DNA of 64,000 nt from Bryobacter aggregatus MPL3 (GTDB lineage Bacteria > Acidobacteriota > Terriglobia > Bryobacterales > Bryobacteraceae), in the NCBI RefSeq assembly GCF_000702445.1, contig NZ_JNIF01000003.1:2852001-2916000 (forward strand). Reading direction: 5' to 3'. Positions 1 to 8,118 of this stretch are shown one piece after another. Made by a program: the position numbers and the translations under genes. Positions within the stretch are counted from its first letter, which is position 1. Every line of letters begins with the position of its first letter. The notes beneath the pieces were generated by a model. That model was not told the DNA's origin and did no database searches. It saw only the letters and a list, made by a program, of their open reading frames with translations.

Positions 1-46
1 GAATTGAAGCACTGTAGCGAAGGATTTCGAGGCGATCAAGTTGGGA

Positions 47-538
47 TCAAACCGAGATCTGACGTTCCGGGCTTGATCGCACAAACACTGAGTATAAACC
101 AACGCAAATGCCAAGTAGTACGAAGGAGAAGAAGATGCCCGGCCGTCTCGAATAGATCGCAAAGGGAGGGAAGGCCTTCCTCCAGAAGAAACCGTCCAAT
201 AAGTAGAACCAGGTGGTGGCGGCGACGATGCCCAGGAGCACCGCAGTCAGGGCCCGTAAGGCTGGAGGAACCAGCAGCGCAAAGAGGATTGCAAACACAT
301 TGCAGAGCAACAAGTGGATCGCCATGCCAGCCAAGGTGTAATAGCCGAAATCGGGTCTTAAACTCGCTGGGCCATACAAGAGCCCGGCCATCAGATTCGG
401 TACGGTCCAGAACGAGTGAGCACTGGAGCTGGCTGCAATGCCATCCCAAAAGAGAGTGAGGATTGCCGCGAGTGTTGCGGCCTGTGTTGCGGCGAAGGAG
501 CGCTCCAATAGGCCGGAGGACGTAGGCGAGTCTGTCAT
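47..538 (-). CDS. Small integral membrane protein, unknown function
   Basis: A protein of 163 residues with about four hydrophobic segments (near residues 15-35, 65-95, 97-118 and 137-155) separated by short loops, so it is probably an inner-membrane protein. I do not recognise a family. I chose the internal ATG at 538 because the upstream ATG (559) adds only seven residues and crowds the start of the divergent ketoacyl synthase gene. Its 3' end lies at the left edge of the window, where the remaining 46 bases show nothing I can call. Sequence shows a membrane protein only; no role can be inferred from context. Confidence 0.6.
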   Translation of the reverse strand: MTDSPTSSGLLERSFAATQAATLAAILTLFWDGIAASSSAHSFWTVPNLMAGLLYGPASLRPDFGYYTLAGMAIHLLLCNVFAILFALLVPPALRALTAVLLGIVAATTWFYLLDGFFWRKAFPPFAIYSRRPGIFFSFVLLGICVGLYSVFVRSSPERQISV

Positions 539-579
539 GCCGCAACTCAATGGTAGCATTGGAGTTCTTGGGAGCTAGC

Positions 580-1845
580 TTGGCGCAGAATCTAGGGCGG
601 AGAGTCTTTGTGACTGGCGTGGGCGCGATCAGTCCAAACGGGATTGGGCGCGAGAAGTTCTGGCAAAATACGCGTGCTGGCGTGAGCGGCGTTCGCCGGA
701 TTTCCCGCTTCGACTGCGGGCAACAACCGGTCCAGATTGCCGGCGAAATTACCGGCTTTGACCCCTTGCAATATCTGACGGCGCGAGAGCTGGATGGCAC
801 TGGATTAGCGACTCCCTACGCCATCGCGGCCGCCGGTGAAGCGCTCGAAGATGCCGGAATCGAATGGCGTGGAATGGATCTGGACGCGCTACGCCGTGTC
901 AGCGTTTATGTCGGCAGTGGGGGCGGCAATCAGGAGTTTACCGAACGGCAATACTCCTACTACTACAGCGGCGAGCAAAAAAAGTGCAGCGTCTATGTTG
1001 TGCCATCGAGCACACTTGGAACGCTGGCGAGCGAAATTTCCATGCAATATGGATTTCGCGGACTCAGCCATATGTTCTCAAACGGATGTACGAGCTCGAC
1101 AGACGCGATCGGTTACGCTTTTCGAGCAATCAAGCATGGCGATGCTGAAGTGACCGTATGCGGCGGTGTCGATGCTCCCATCGCTCCACTGACCCTGCGC
1201 GGCTTCCAATTGCTGCGGATCATGAGCACAGCTCACAATGAGAACCCCAGCCAGGCTTCGCGGCCCTTCAGCGCTAATCGCGATGGATTCGTTCTGGCAG
1301 AGGGCGCCTGGTTCTTTGTCCTCGAAAGCGAAGAGAGTGCCCGTCGTCGCGGTGCGACGATCTATGGCGAGATCAGCGGCTATGGCGCCACCTGCGAAGC
1401 GTTTCACCGGGTACGGCTGGAGGAGGTTGGCATCGAGCCGGCGCGCGCGATGCAACTGGCGATGGAGGAGAGCCGTGTGTTGCCGGAGCAGATTCATTAT
1501 CTCCACTACCACGGCACCGCGACGCAGTTGAATGACCGTGTCGAGACAACGGCTGTGAAGCTTGCCTTTGGAGACGCTGCGGCATCTCTTCCTGGCTCGA
1601 GTGTGAAGAGCATGATTGGGCATCCGCAAGGTGCCTGCGGTGCTGCCAGTCTGGCGGCGACGCTGCTGGCGATGCGGGATTCCTTTGCGCCCCCGACGAT
1701 CAACCTGGAGCAAGCGGCCCCGGAATGCGATTTGGACTACATTCCCAATCAGGGCAGGGCCATGCAAATCGAAAAGGCGATGGTAAACACCATCGCCTTT
1801 GGAAGTAAAAACGCCGCGCTCGTTGTCGAAGCAGTGAAAGCCTAG
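580..1845 (+). CDS. Beta-ketoacyl-ACP synthase (KAS I/II, FabF-like)
   Basis: Thiolase-fold condensing enzyme that joins malonyl-ACP to an acyl chain. The Cys-His-His catalytic set is visible: Cys in SNGCTSSTDAIGYA, His in YHGTATQLND, and His in KSMIGHPQGACGAAS. At about 421 residues it has the normal length for the family. An upstream ATG at 550 is in frame, but a TTG at 580 has a strong GGGAG ribosome site at 570-574 with five bases of spacing. It also gives the usual family N-terminus (RRVFVTGVGAISP shortly after the start), so I prefer it. No ACP or ketoreductase gene is adjacent, so a role in primary fatty acid synthesis or a specialised acyl product cannot be decided. It ends with a 4-base convergent overlap with the kinase gene. 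Confidence 0.88.
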   Translation: MAQNLGRRVFVTGVGAISPNGIGREKFWQNTRAGVSGVRRISRFDCGQQPVQIAGEITGFDPLQYLTARELDGTGLATPYAIAAAGEALEDAGIEWRGMDLDALRRVSVYVGSGGGNQEFTERQYSYYYSGEQKKCSVYVVPSSTLGTLASEISMQYGFRGLSHMFSNGCTSSTDAIGYAFRAIKHGDAEVTVCGGVDAPIAPLTLRGFQLLRIMSTAHNENPSQASRPFSANRDGFVLAEGAWFFVLESEESARRRGATIYGEISGYGATCEAFHRVRLEEVGIEPARAMQLAMEESRVLPEQIHYLHYHGTATQLNDRVETTAVKLAFGDAAASLPGSSVKSMIGHPQGACGAASLAATLLAMRDSFAPPTINLEQAAPECDLDYIPNQGRAMQIEKAMVNTIAFGSKNAALVVEAVKA

Positions 1846-2705
1846 TCGGGCTTTGAATAGTAGTAGCTGTGGTAGTAGGTGTATTTGGAGTAGAGCTCTC
1901 CGCGGCGGGCGCCGTTGACGATCGTTCCAAGCACATTGTTCTCGCACAGTGACTGGATGGCGCGGGTGACGGAGTCGACTGTGGTGACGCCCAGGCGCAC
2001 CACCAGCACCGTTCCATCGGACATGGTGGAGAGTAGATTCGCATCCGCTGCAAACAAGAGGGGCGGGGTATCGAGCACCACCCAGTTGTAAACCTTCTGC
2101 AGATTGGACAGGAGATCTTTGACCTGCGGAAGATTCAGCAACTCAAGCGGATTGATGACCGCTTCTCCGGCTGGCAGAATGCTGAGATTGGTTCCTGCCA
2201 CCTTCTTGACAATCTGTTCGATGCTTGCTTTGCCGAGCAGGTAGTCGGTGATGCCGGGAGAGCGCTCCACCTGAAACATGTTGTGCACGATTGGACGGCG
2301 GAAGTCGAAGTCGCAAAGGATGGTGTGATTGCCCGCCAAGTGGGACTCGGCGAGTGCGAGATTGACTGCGCCCATCGACTTGCCCTCTGCGGGTGAAGGG
2401 CTGGTGACCACGACTGTATGAATCGGCTGCAGTCCCTGCAAATGGTTGAGCCGTGTCCGCAAGGTGCGGAACTCCTCACTGGGGGCCTCATGGGGACGCG
2501 TTGCATCAATCAGATGGGCATCCGGTGCAGGGTTGAATGGTACTTCTTCAATGCGGTCGAGCAGGTTGATGAATGCTTCATCGAGCTGCGGACCCTTCAC
2601 TTCGGCATAGCGTGGACTTGATGGAATCGCAGTTCGCGGTGCGTTCGATTGAAAGTCCGGTGTAGAGACTCCGGAGCGCCGCAAGGCGTCGTGTACTCGG
2701 CTCAT
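1842..2705 (-). CDS. Bacterial tyrosine kinase (CpsD/CapB type) of exopolysaccharide export
   Basis: Cytoplasmic BY-kinase of 287 residues that autophosphorylates on a C-terminal tyrosine cluster and controls polysaccharide polymerisation and export. Visible are a Walker A (SPAEGKS), a Walker A' (ILCDFDFRRP), a Walker B (VVLDTPP) and a tail with seven tyrosines (YSKYTYYHSYYYSKPD). The kinase is separate from its membrane activator, encoded next at 2742-4409, as in Firmicutes and unlike the fused Wzc of Proteobacteria. The gene has a good GGAGGGG ribosome site before the ATG at 2705. It forms an operon in the order Wza-like, Wzz-like, kinase on the minus strand. Confidence 0.9.
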   Translation of the reverse strand: MSRVHDALRRSGVSTPDFQSNAPRTAIPSSPRYAEVKGPQLDEAFINLLDRIEEVPFNPAPDAHLIDATRPHEAPSEEFRTLRTRLNHLQGLQPIHTVVVTSPSPAEGKSMGAVNLALAESHLAGNHTILCDFDFRRPIVHNMFQVERSPGITDYLLGKASIEQIVKKVAGTNLSILPAGEAVINPLELLNLPQVKDLLSNLQKVYNWVVLDTPPLLFAADANLLSTMSDGTVLVVRLGVTTVDSVTRAIQSLCENNVLGTIVNGARRGELYSKYTYYHSYYYSKPD

Positions 2706-2741
2706 AGATTTTTCCCCTCCAGTTGAATCACGTGTCGTCGC

Positions 2742-4409
2742 CTAGGACTTGCTCGATATGTAGAAAATGACAGAGCCCACCATGATGGCGATGCTCGCCA
2801 AGCAGGCGGTCGACCATCCTAGCCAGGCGAGGCGTCTCCGGCGCCGCACGACGAGGTCATTCTCGAGGAGCGGAATACAACCCAGGATGGTCAATTGCGT
2901 GTACGCCCGAACATCCTTCAAATTCTTCAGCGTGGAATCTTTCATCTCCCTCGCGCCGGCGAGACAGATGCCGAGAATCAAACCACCGATGGCTCCACCG
3001 AGGATGATCTGCCATCGCTTGGGTTCTGCGGGGTTCAAGGGAAGCGAAGCCTGATCGAGAATTTCGAGCTTCTCGGTCTGCTTTCTGTTTTCAAGTTCAA
3101 CCGCTGCGCCTGCGCGTTGCCGCATCCGGTCGATTTCTTCAAAGTCGCGGCGGGCCAACATGGCTTGCAAGCGTAGCTGCTCGTATTCCTTCTCGCTCGA
3201 AGGCATGGTGGCGAGAGTACCCTGCAACTGGCGCGCGGCACGATCTGCATCGACAAGCGCCTTCTTGTAGGTTTCCTCTTCCATCTTTGAGGCCTCGATG
3301 CGACCCTGCAACTGCTGGATCTGCGCCTCGAGCATGCGGGCTTCCCGCGCTGTTTCGGGACGAAGGCCGGAAATAACGTTCGTACCTTTCTTGGCCTGCG
3401 CTTCAAGATCGTCCTGGGCCTTCTGTAAGCGGTCCCGTTCCTTACGCATCAACTGTAGATTGGCCACCAACGCTTTGATATCCGGGTGCGTTTCCTGGTA
3501 TTGCTCGCGCAGGCTCTGTAAGCGGTTCTCGAAGTTGGCGACATCGCGTTCGAGCGTAACCAGACGCTCATTCTTCGGGATGATCGTCGTAATATTTTCG
3601 GAGGTTGGCGTCGTAATCTGGCGCAACTGATCTTTGGAGATGCTGATCTGGTTTTCGATGATCAGCCGGTCCTGATTGACACGTCCCAAGGCGGCATTGA
3701 TATTCGTCATGCGGGATTCAATGCCGTTGATCGCACTAAATGTCGCGCCTTGCTGTTCGGGGGTCCGGCCCACATTGGCCGACTTGAACTTTGCCATCTG
3801 CTCTTCAATCGCATCCAGTTCCCGTTTGCGGCTGGTCCACTGATCTTCAACGAAGTCCTTCATTTGGGTGGACGAACTGGTGCGCTCACGGACGTTCTCA
3901 TCAATGAACTTGGAGACGAGGTCGGCGCAGACGCGCTGTGCGGTGAAGCGATTCTCGTACTTGAACATTACGCCGAAGGCCATGGTCTTGTTCGCATTGA
4001 GACCACCGCCATTCACCACGTCCACCTTGATCGCCGAGGTGCGCATGTCTTCGATGATGTCCTCCATCGGAAGGCGGCGGCGTTCTCTCGGGTACAACTG
4101 GTAGGTGTTGATGATGTTGGTCAGATTGGCGCGGCTGAGAATGCTCTGCGTCATCTGGTTGACGCGCTGGCTCATGTCGACATTCATCGGCATCGCCAGC
4201 AGTCCCTCTGGTACCTGCGGCGGCAGGACGCGAATCTTCGCGCTCGAGATGTAGGTATCGGGCCATAGAAACGCGACGACTACGCTGATCACCAGCCCTG
4301 CGAGAATCGGGCCGAGGATCCAGGAGCGGTGACGGCGCACGACATCGATATAGTCTTCGATATCTAGACTGCGAGATTGAATGGCGAGTGGATCGTATGT
4401 CGGTTGCAT
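2742..4409 (-). CDS. Wzz/GumC-like polysaccharide chain-length determinant
   Basis: Inner-membrane polysaccharide co-polymerase of 555 residues. There is an N-terminal Wzz domain with a first membrane helix around residues 32-52, then a long periplasmic region rich in charged coiled coil (about 170-440). A GNVR-like stretch precedes the second hydrophobic segment (about 470-490), and a last membrane helix lies near residues 525-550. It should activate the separate BY-kinase downstream and contact the Wza-like protein upstream. The absence of a fused kinase domain at its C-terminus fits the split arrangement. Confidence 0.88.
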   Translation of the reverse strand: MQPTYDPLAIQSRSLDIEDYIDVVRRHRSWILGPILAGLVISVVVAFLWPDTYISSAKIRVLPPQVPEGLLAMPMNVDMSQRVNQMTQSILSRANLTNIINTYQLYPRERRRLPMEDIIEDMRTSAIKVDVVNGGGLNANKTMAFGVMFKYENRFTAQRVCADLVSKFIDENVRERTSSSTQMKDFVEDQWTSRKRELDAIEEQMAKFKSANVGRTPEQQGATFSAINGIESRMTNINAALGRVNQDRLIIENQISISKDQLRQITTPTSENITTIIPKNERLVTLERDVANFENRLQSLREQYQETHPDIKALVANLQLMRKERDRLQKAQDDLEAQAKKGTNVISGLRPETAREARMLEAQIQQLQGRIEASKMEEETYKKALVDADRAARQLQGTLATMPSSEKEYEQLRLQAMLARRDFEEIDRMRQRAGAAVELENRKQTEKLEILDQASLPLNPAEPKRWQIILGGAIGGLILGICLAGAREMKDSTLKNLKDVRAYTQLTILGCIPLLENDLVVRRRRRLAWLGWSTACLASIAIMVGSVIFYISSKS

Positions 4410-4435
4410 GAGTCTGGTCCTTGGGTGCCTGGAGT

Positions 4436-5071
4436 CTAGGGAACGACGACGTGATCGCCGGGCTCAAGCGCAATATTCTGTTCTAATTTCTTGCCCTTGA
4501 TGACTTCGGCGTAGTTGAATTTGATTCGTTCTTTCCCGCGCATAATCACAATTTTTTTGGCATTGCCAAACTCCCGGATGCCGCCAGCCATGGTCAGCGC
4601 TTCAAGAACGGTAATGGGGCGGATCAACGGAAACGCGCCGGTGCGGTTTACTTCTCCCGAAATGTAGTAGCGCTTGCTTTCGACGCGCTGCACTTGCAGC
4701 GTCACGAGAGGATTCTTCAACACCTTCTCATAGGCTTTTGCAATCTGCGCTTCCAGTTCTACGGGAGTCCGCTCGGCGGCGTCCAACTCGCCAACGAGCA
4801 TCAGATTGATCTTGCCGTCGGGCCGGACTGTAAATAATCCAGAGAGATCAGGCTCCCGCCAGATGCGGAGCAGGAGAACATCCTCGGCTCCAATTCGATA
4901 AGATCTTGGGTCTACCGCTGCTCCGCCGGAGGTTGGAGAGACTTCTGGCTTTTCCTCCGCTGCGGGAGCTGGTTTCGTTTCGGTTTGATTCGGTGCCGTC
5001 TGACCCAAAAGCATGAGCTGCGAGCCCAAGAGTACTGTGCATAGCACGGTACGATACCATTTACAAAACAC
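4436..5071 (-). CDS. Wza-like polysaccharide export protein (Poly_export and SLBB)
   Basis: Exported protein with a Poly_export domain starting at YRIGAEDVLLLRIW and an SLBB-type beta-grasp segment (YYISGEVNRTGAFPL), expected to form the outer-membrane polysaccharide channel. An ATG at 5119 is in frame. A GTG at 5071 preceded by GGAGGG with five bases of spacing is much better, and it places a classic signal peptide (MFCKWYRTVLCTVLLGSQL) at the N-terminus, giving 211 residues. This is the first gene of the three-gene export operon. No lipobox is clear. Glycosyltransferases, a flippase and a polymerase are not in the window. Confidence 0.85.
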   Translation of the reverse strand: MFCKWYRTVLCTVLLGSQLMLLGQTAPNQTETKPAPAAEEKPEVSPTSGGAAVDPRSYRIGAEDVLLLRIWREPDLSGLFTVRPDGKINLMLVGELDAAERTPVELEAQIAKAYEKVLKNPLVTLQVQRVESKRYYISGEVNRTGAFPLIRPITVLEALTMAGGIREFGNAKKIVIMRGKERIKFNYAEVIKGKKLEQNIALEPGDHVVVP

Positions 5072-5242
5072 GTCTTCCCTCCACTTGACGAGCTTCGGCA
5101 ATTGTTTGCCGAAAGACATATGACTCGTACGTCAGCCTCAAGTTTACAACAAGCAAAAGCCCAGAACTCTAGTACCTAGGGCCCAATCGAAATGTCTTAG
5201 ATGTAGTTCGAAAGTGCGGGGATAATCGGAGATGAAGTGCCA

Positions 5243-5653
5243 ATGAAATTTTATTTAGCAAAATCGGACCCACTTACCTATTCCTTCGATGATCTGGAGC
5301 GGGACGGAAAAACGGTCTGGGATGGCGTCAAGAATCATCAGGCCTTGCAGGCGATCCGGCTCATGAAGGATGGGGATTGCGTCGTTTGTTACCATTCCCA
5401 GGGCCAAGCTGCGATCGTCGGCTGGGGCTATGTCGAAGGGGATGCTCGTCCAGACCCCAACGATCCGAAGCTTGCCGTGTTTACCTATCGATTCGGAGGC
5501 CGTCTGGCGGCTCCGGTGACCCTGCACCAGATCAAGGCCACCGGTCTTTTTCCTGACTTTCAACTGGTGCGCAACAGTCGCCTGTCGACAATGGCCTTGC
5601 CTCCTGACTTTGTCGCCTGGCTGCGCAAGACGGCAACGAGCTTTAAGCCTTAG
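5243..5653 (+). CDS. EVE domain protein (PUA-like, thymocyte nuclear protein family)
   Basis: Single-domain EVE protein of 136 residues. Members of this PUA-related fold are thought to recognise modified bases in DNA or RNA. The start KFYLAKSDPLTYSFDDL matches the family N-terminus, and VWDGVKNHQA is the usual next motif. An in-frame GTG at 5237 is possible, but the ATG at 5243 is correctly spaced from GGAG. The gene overlaps the convergent maf gene by 11 bases. No restriction or modification genes sit nearby, so a defence role is not supported here. Confidence 0.88.
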   Translation: MKFYLAKSDPLTYSFDDLERDGKTVWDGVKNHQALQAIRLMKDGDCVVCYHSQGQAAIVGWGYVEGDARPDPNDPKLAVFTYRFGGRLAAPVTLHQIKATGLFPDFQLVRNSRLSTMALPPDFVAWLRKTATSFKP

Positions 5654-6257
5654 CGAGTACGCCTGCTGCGCCGAAAAGCGCAAAGCTGCGATGCACCGGC
5701 AGGCCCACGACATTGAAGTAGCAGCCCTCAACACGCTCGATGTAGCGCGAGGCTTGTCCCTGGATGGCGTAGGCGCCCGCCTTCCCGAAGGCCTCGCCGC
5801 TTGCGACATAGCTTGCAATCTCGGCCTCGGTCATGGGGGCAAAATGGACCCGGGTTTCTTCGACGCAGTGGAAGCGCCGCTCCCCGTACTGAAAACAAAC
5901 TCCGGTGAAGACGGAATGTGCTCTTCCGGCCAGGAGCCGCAGCATTTCCTGGGCATGACGCGCATCGTCTGGTTTCTCCAGTACGATTTCATTTGTTCCG
6001 TCCAGAACCACCACGGTCGTGTCCGCCGCCAGGATTCCCTGGTGGGCTTCCGCCTTTTGGGCGGCGGCCTTCTCGATCGACAAACGGCCGACATAATCCC
6101 GTGCGGATTCCCCCTGGGCTCGGACTTCTTCGAGGTCCGAAGGACGCACAATACAATCGACGCCAGCCATGCGGAGCAGGTCCTTCCTGCGCGGTGACGC
6201 ACTCGCTAAAATTAGCTCAAATCCCTTTTGAAATACGGTTCTTCCCAATGCGGACAT
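5643..6257 (-). CDS. maf: Maf family nucleotide pyrophosphatase
   Basis: Maf/Ham1-fold enzyme that hydrolyses non-canonical or surplus nucleoside triphosphates to monophosphates. The N-terminal ILASASPRRKDLL phosphate-binding motif, the AADTTVV strand and the C-terminal GEAFGKAGAYAIQGQA motif are all present, and 204 residues is the normal length. The ASASPRR form is closer to the YhdE (dTTP/UTP) branch than to YceF, but substrate cannot be fixed from motifs alone. I chose the ATG at 6257, because longer in-frame starts would run into the divergent protease gene. Confidence 0.88.
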   Translation of the reverse strand: MSALGRTVFQKGFELILASASPRRKDLLRMAGVDCIVRPSDLEEVRAQGESARDYVGRLSIEKAAAQKAEAHQGILAADTTVVVLDGTNEIVLEKPDDARHAQEMLRLLAGRAHSVFTGVCFQYGERRFHCVEETRVHFAPMTEAEIASYVASGEAFGKAGAYAIQGQASRYIERVEGCYFNVVGLPVHRSFALFGAAGVLAKA

Positions 6258-6306
6258 CGTAGTCCCAATTTTAGCGGCGTCTGCTATCCTGCATCGGAGG
6301 GACAAT

Positions 6307-7338
6307 TTGAAAGCGCACTGGAAGCGGTTGCTGGCCGTATTGTTCCTGGGTGTAATTCCAGGATTTGGCGTCATCATCAAGGACGCGGGGAATGAATCTG
6401 CTTACTATGGGATTCCCGATGCCGCGAACAATATTTTTAACGGCATCGCTGGTATCAATGGAAATTCCTGTACCGGATTTGCCATTTCACTCAATGTGGT
6501 TCTGACCGCGGCGCACTGCGTTTCCGGAGGAGGAACGCCGCAGGTCACCTTCTGGCTTCCGGATGCCAATCCGGGCGGCGTTGGTACTCAGACATTTACC
6601 CCAACTTCCGTGCTGGTGAATCCCCTCTTCAACTCTTCAAATCTTGTAAACGGGTACGACATCGCGCTGCTTCGCTTTGATGACGGCATCTTGCCGGATT
6701 CAATCCACACTTACCCGGTTTACGACTTCCCCATCACTGGGCCGACCGAGTTCGAACTCTTTGGCCGGGGCCGCTGTGGTTCGCCCTTAACGGGGAGTGT
6801 GGTTTCGGAGCCCAATGGTGCTTGCGCCGATGGGGTGGATCTGCATCGTGCCACCAATCGCTATGACCAACTCCTGGGCTCGAACATCCTGCTCTACGAT
6901 TTCACACAGAGCGACACGCCTACGAACCATTTAACGAATCCTGCCGTCGATTGCCCGGCCACGAGTGCGCTCTGCTATGTCACTCATTTTGCTTACGGAG
7001 AAAAGGATTCACTCGGCGGCAAGCAGGGGATTGCCGTGTTTGGCGACAGCGGAGGGCCCTCGCTGATCAATCTCAATGGGGTCTACTACTCGGTCGGATT
7101 GCACAGCTTCATTGGCTGCGATACGGGGATGGGTTTGTTTGCCTGCGTGAATCCGCCAGATATTGATGGCTCGATTGGTCCGAACGGGACCTTTGGTGAG
7201 TATGCTGGTGATACGTATCTCTACGCGCTCTCCCATTTCATCCAGACGGGCGAGAATGTTCCAGAGCCAGGCACCTGGGCCTTGGCGATTGGTGGTTTCC
7301 TGGTTTTGGATCAGATGCGGCGCAAGAGAATTCGCTAG
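6307..7338 (+). CDS. Secreted trypsin-like serine protease with PEP-CTERM anchor
   Basis: A signal peptide (TTG start, RLLAVLFLGVIPGFG) is followed by an S1 protease domain. The catalytic His lies in VVLTAAHCVSGG, the Asp in NGYDIALLRF and the Ser in GDSGGPSL. The C-terminus VPEPGTWALAIGGFLV followed by RRKR is a PEP-CTERM sorting signal, recognised and removed by an exosortase during export. About 50 bases separate it from the divergent maf start. It is an exported, possibly surface- or matrix-associated protease. No exosortase is in the window. Confidence 0.88.
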   Translation: MKAHWKRLLAVLFLGVIPGFGVIIKDAGNESAYYGIPDAANNIFNGIAGINGNSCTGFAISLNVVLTAAHCVSGGGTPQVTFWLPDANPGGVGTQTFTPTSVLVNPLFNSSNLVNGYDIALLRFDDGILPDSIHTYPVYDFPITGPTEFELFGRGRCGSPLTGSVVSEPNGACADGVDLHRATNRYDQLLGSNILLYDFTQSDTPTNHLTNPAVDCPATSALCYVTHFAYGEKDSLGGKQGIAVFGDSGGPSLINLNGVYYSVGLHSFIGCDTGMGLFACVNPPDIDGSIGPNGTFGEYAGDTYLYALSHFIQTGENVPEPGTWALAIGGFLVLDQMRRKRIR

Positions 7339-7341
7339 TTG

Positions 7342-7758
7342 ATGGATCAAGCACTCCGGCATATCGCGAAATTGAAGAATCGATTGGTGGGCGACGAAGA
7401 ACTCGTGCGCGCGGCCTGGCGTGTTGCTGTGGGCGAAAAGATCGAAGCCCATGCGCACTTCCGGGAACTGATTCGCGACCGGATGGTCATCGAAGTGGGA
7501 GACCGTGTTTGGCAGTCGCAACTGATGACCCTCGAGCGTCAGATTCTGACCAAGCTGGAAAAGCTCTTAGGCCGGCAGATTGCGCGGCAGATTGAGTATC
7601 GGATTGCGATCCCCCGGCGGATGCCGCAGTCTGCTGCCACCTCGGACACGAATGCGCAGTTCCAGTTGGAACTCACCCACCCGGAGGCCAGACGGATTAG
7701 CGATCCCGGCTTGCGGCGGATGTACTTGAAGTCGAAGAGACGCGCAATCGCGGGTTGA
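7342..7758 (+). CDS. DUF721 / DciA-like protein
   Basis: Small basic protein of 138 residues with the DUF721 pattern: an amphipathic N-terminus, then AWRVAVGEKIEAHAHF, a DRMVIEVGDRVWQSQL strand region and a charged tail. DciA proteins of this family load the replicative helicase in bacteria lacking DnaC or DnaI. The ATG at 7342 is preferred over the TTG that directly precedes it. The gene starts three bases after the protease stop codon. The family call is by motif; the helicase-loading role is inherited from characterised DciA proteins. Confidence 0.7.
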   Translation: MDQALRHIAKLKNRLVGDEELVRAAWRVAVGEKIEAHAHFRELIRDRMVIEVGDRVWQSQLMTLERQILTKLEKLLGRQIARQIEYRIAIPRRMPQSAATSDTNAQFQLELTHPEARRISDPGLRRMYLKSKRRAIAG

Positions 7759-7800
7759 GTGCTGGTCAAGGTGCCGTCTCCAATGAGAAAATCTTGAGAG

Positions 7801-8106
7801 ATGGAATTTAGCAAAGACGACGTGCGCAAAATTGCCAAGCTGGCGAACCTCGAACTGAACGACGATGAGGTGTCGCGCATGGCGCACGACATGGCCGAGG
7901 TGCTGACTCACATGGAACAACTGGCCGGGCTCGACACGAGCAATGTGGAGCCGATGGCGCAGGTTCTCTTTGAGGCCTCCCCCACGGCTTCCTTGCGCGC
8001 CGACGTTGTGCGCGACCGGACGATCCTTGGCACCGCGGACGCCCTTCGGAATTCCGCCTTGAGTGGCGCGGGACACTTCAAGGTCCCAAGAGTCATCGAA
8101 CGCTAA
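7801..8106 (+). CDS. gatC: Glutamyl-tRNA(Gln)/aspartyl-tRNA(Asn) amidotransferase subunit C
   Basis: 101-residue GatC, the small subunit that wraps around GatA in the GatCAB amidotransferase, which converts Glu-tRNA(Gln) (and often Asp-tRNA(Asn)) to the amidated form. Typical features are the helical N-terminus (VRKIAKLANLELNDDEV), the middle region with NVEPMAQV, and the C-terminal GHFKVPRVIE that ends almost every GatC. The gene lies 12 bases upstream of gatA and is clearly co-transcribed with it. gatB is not in the window. Confidence 0.95.
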   Translation: MEFSKDDVRKIAKLANLELNDDEVSRMAHDMAEVLTHMEQLAGLDTSNVEPMAQVLFEASPTASLRADVVRDRTILGTADALRNSALSGAGHFKVPRVIER

Positions 8107-8118
8107 CAGGAGCGCCCC

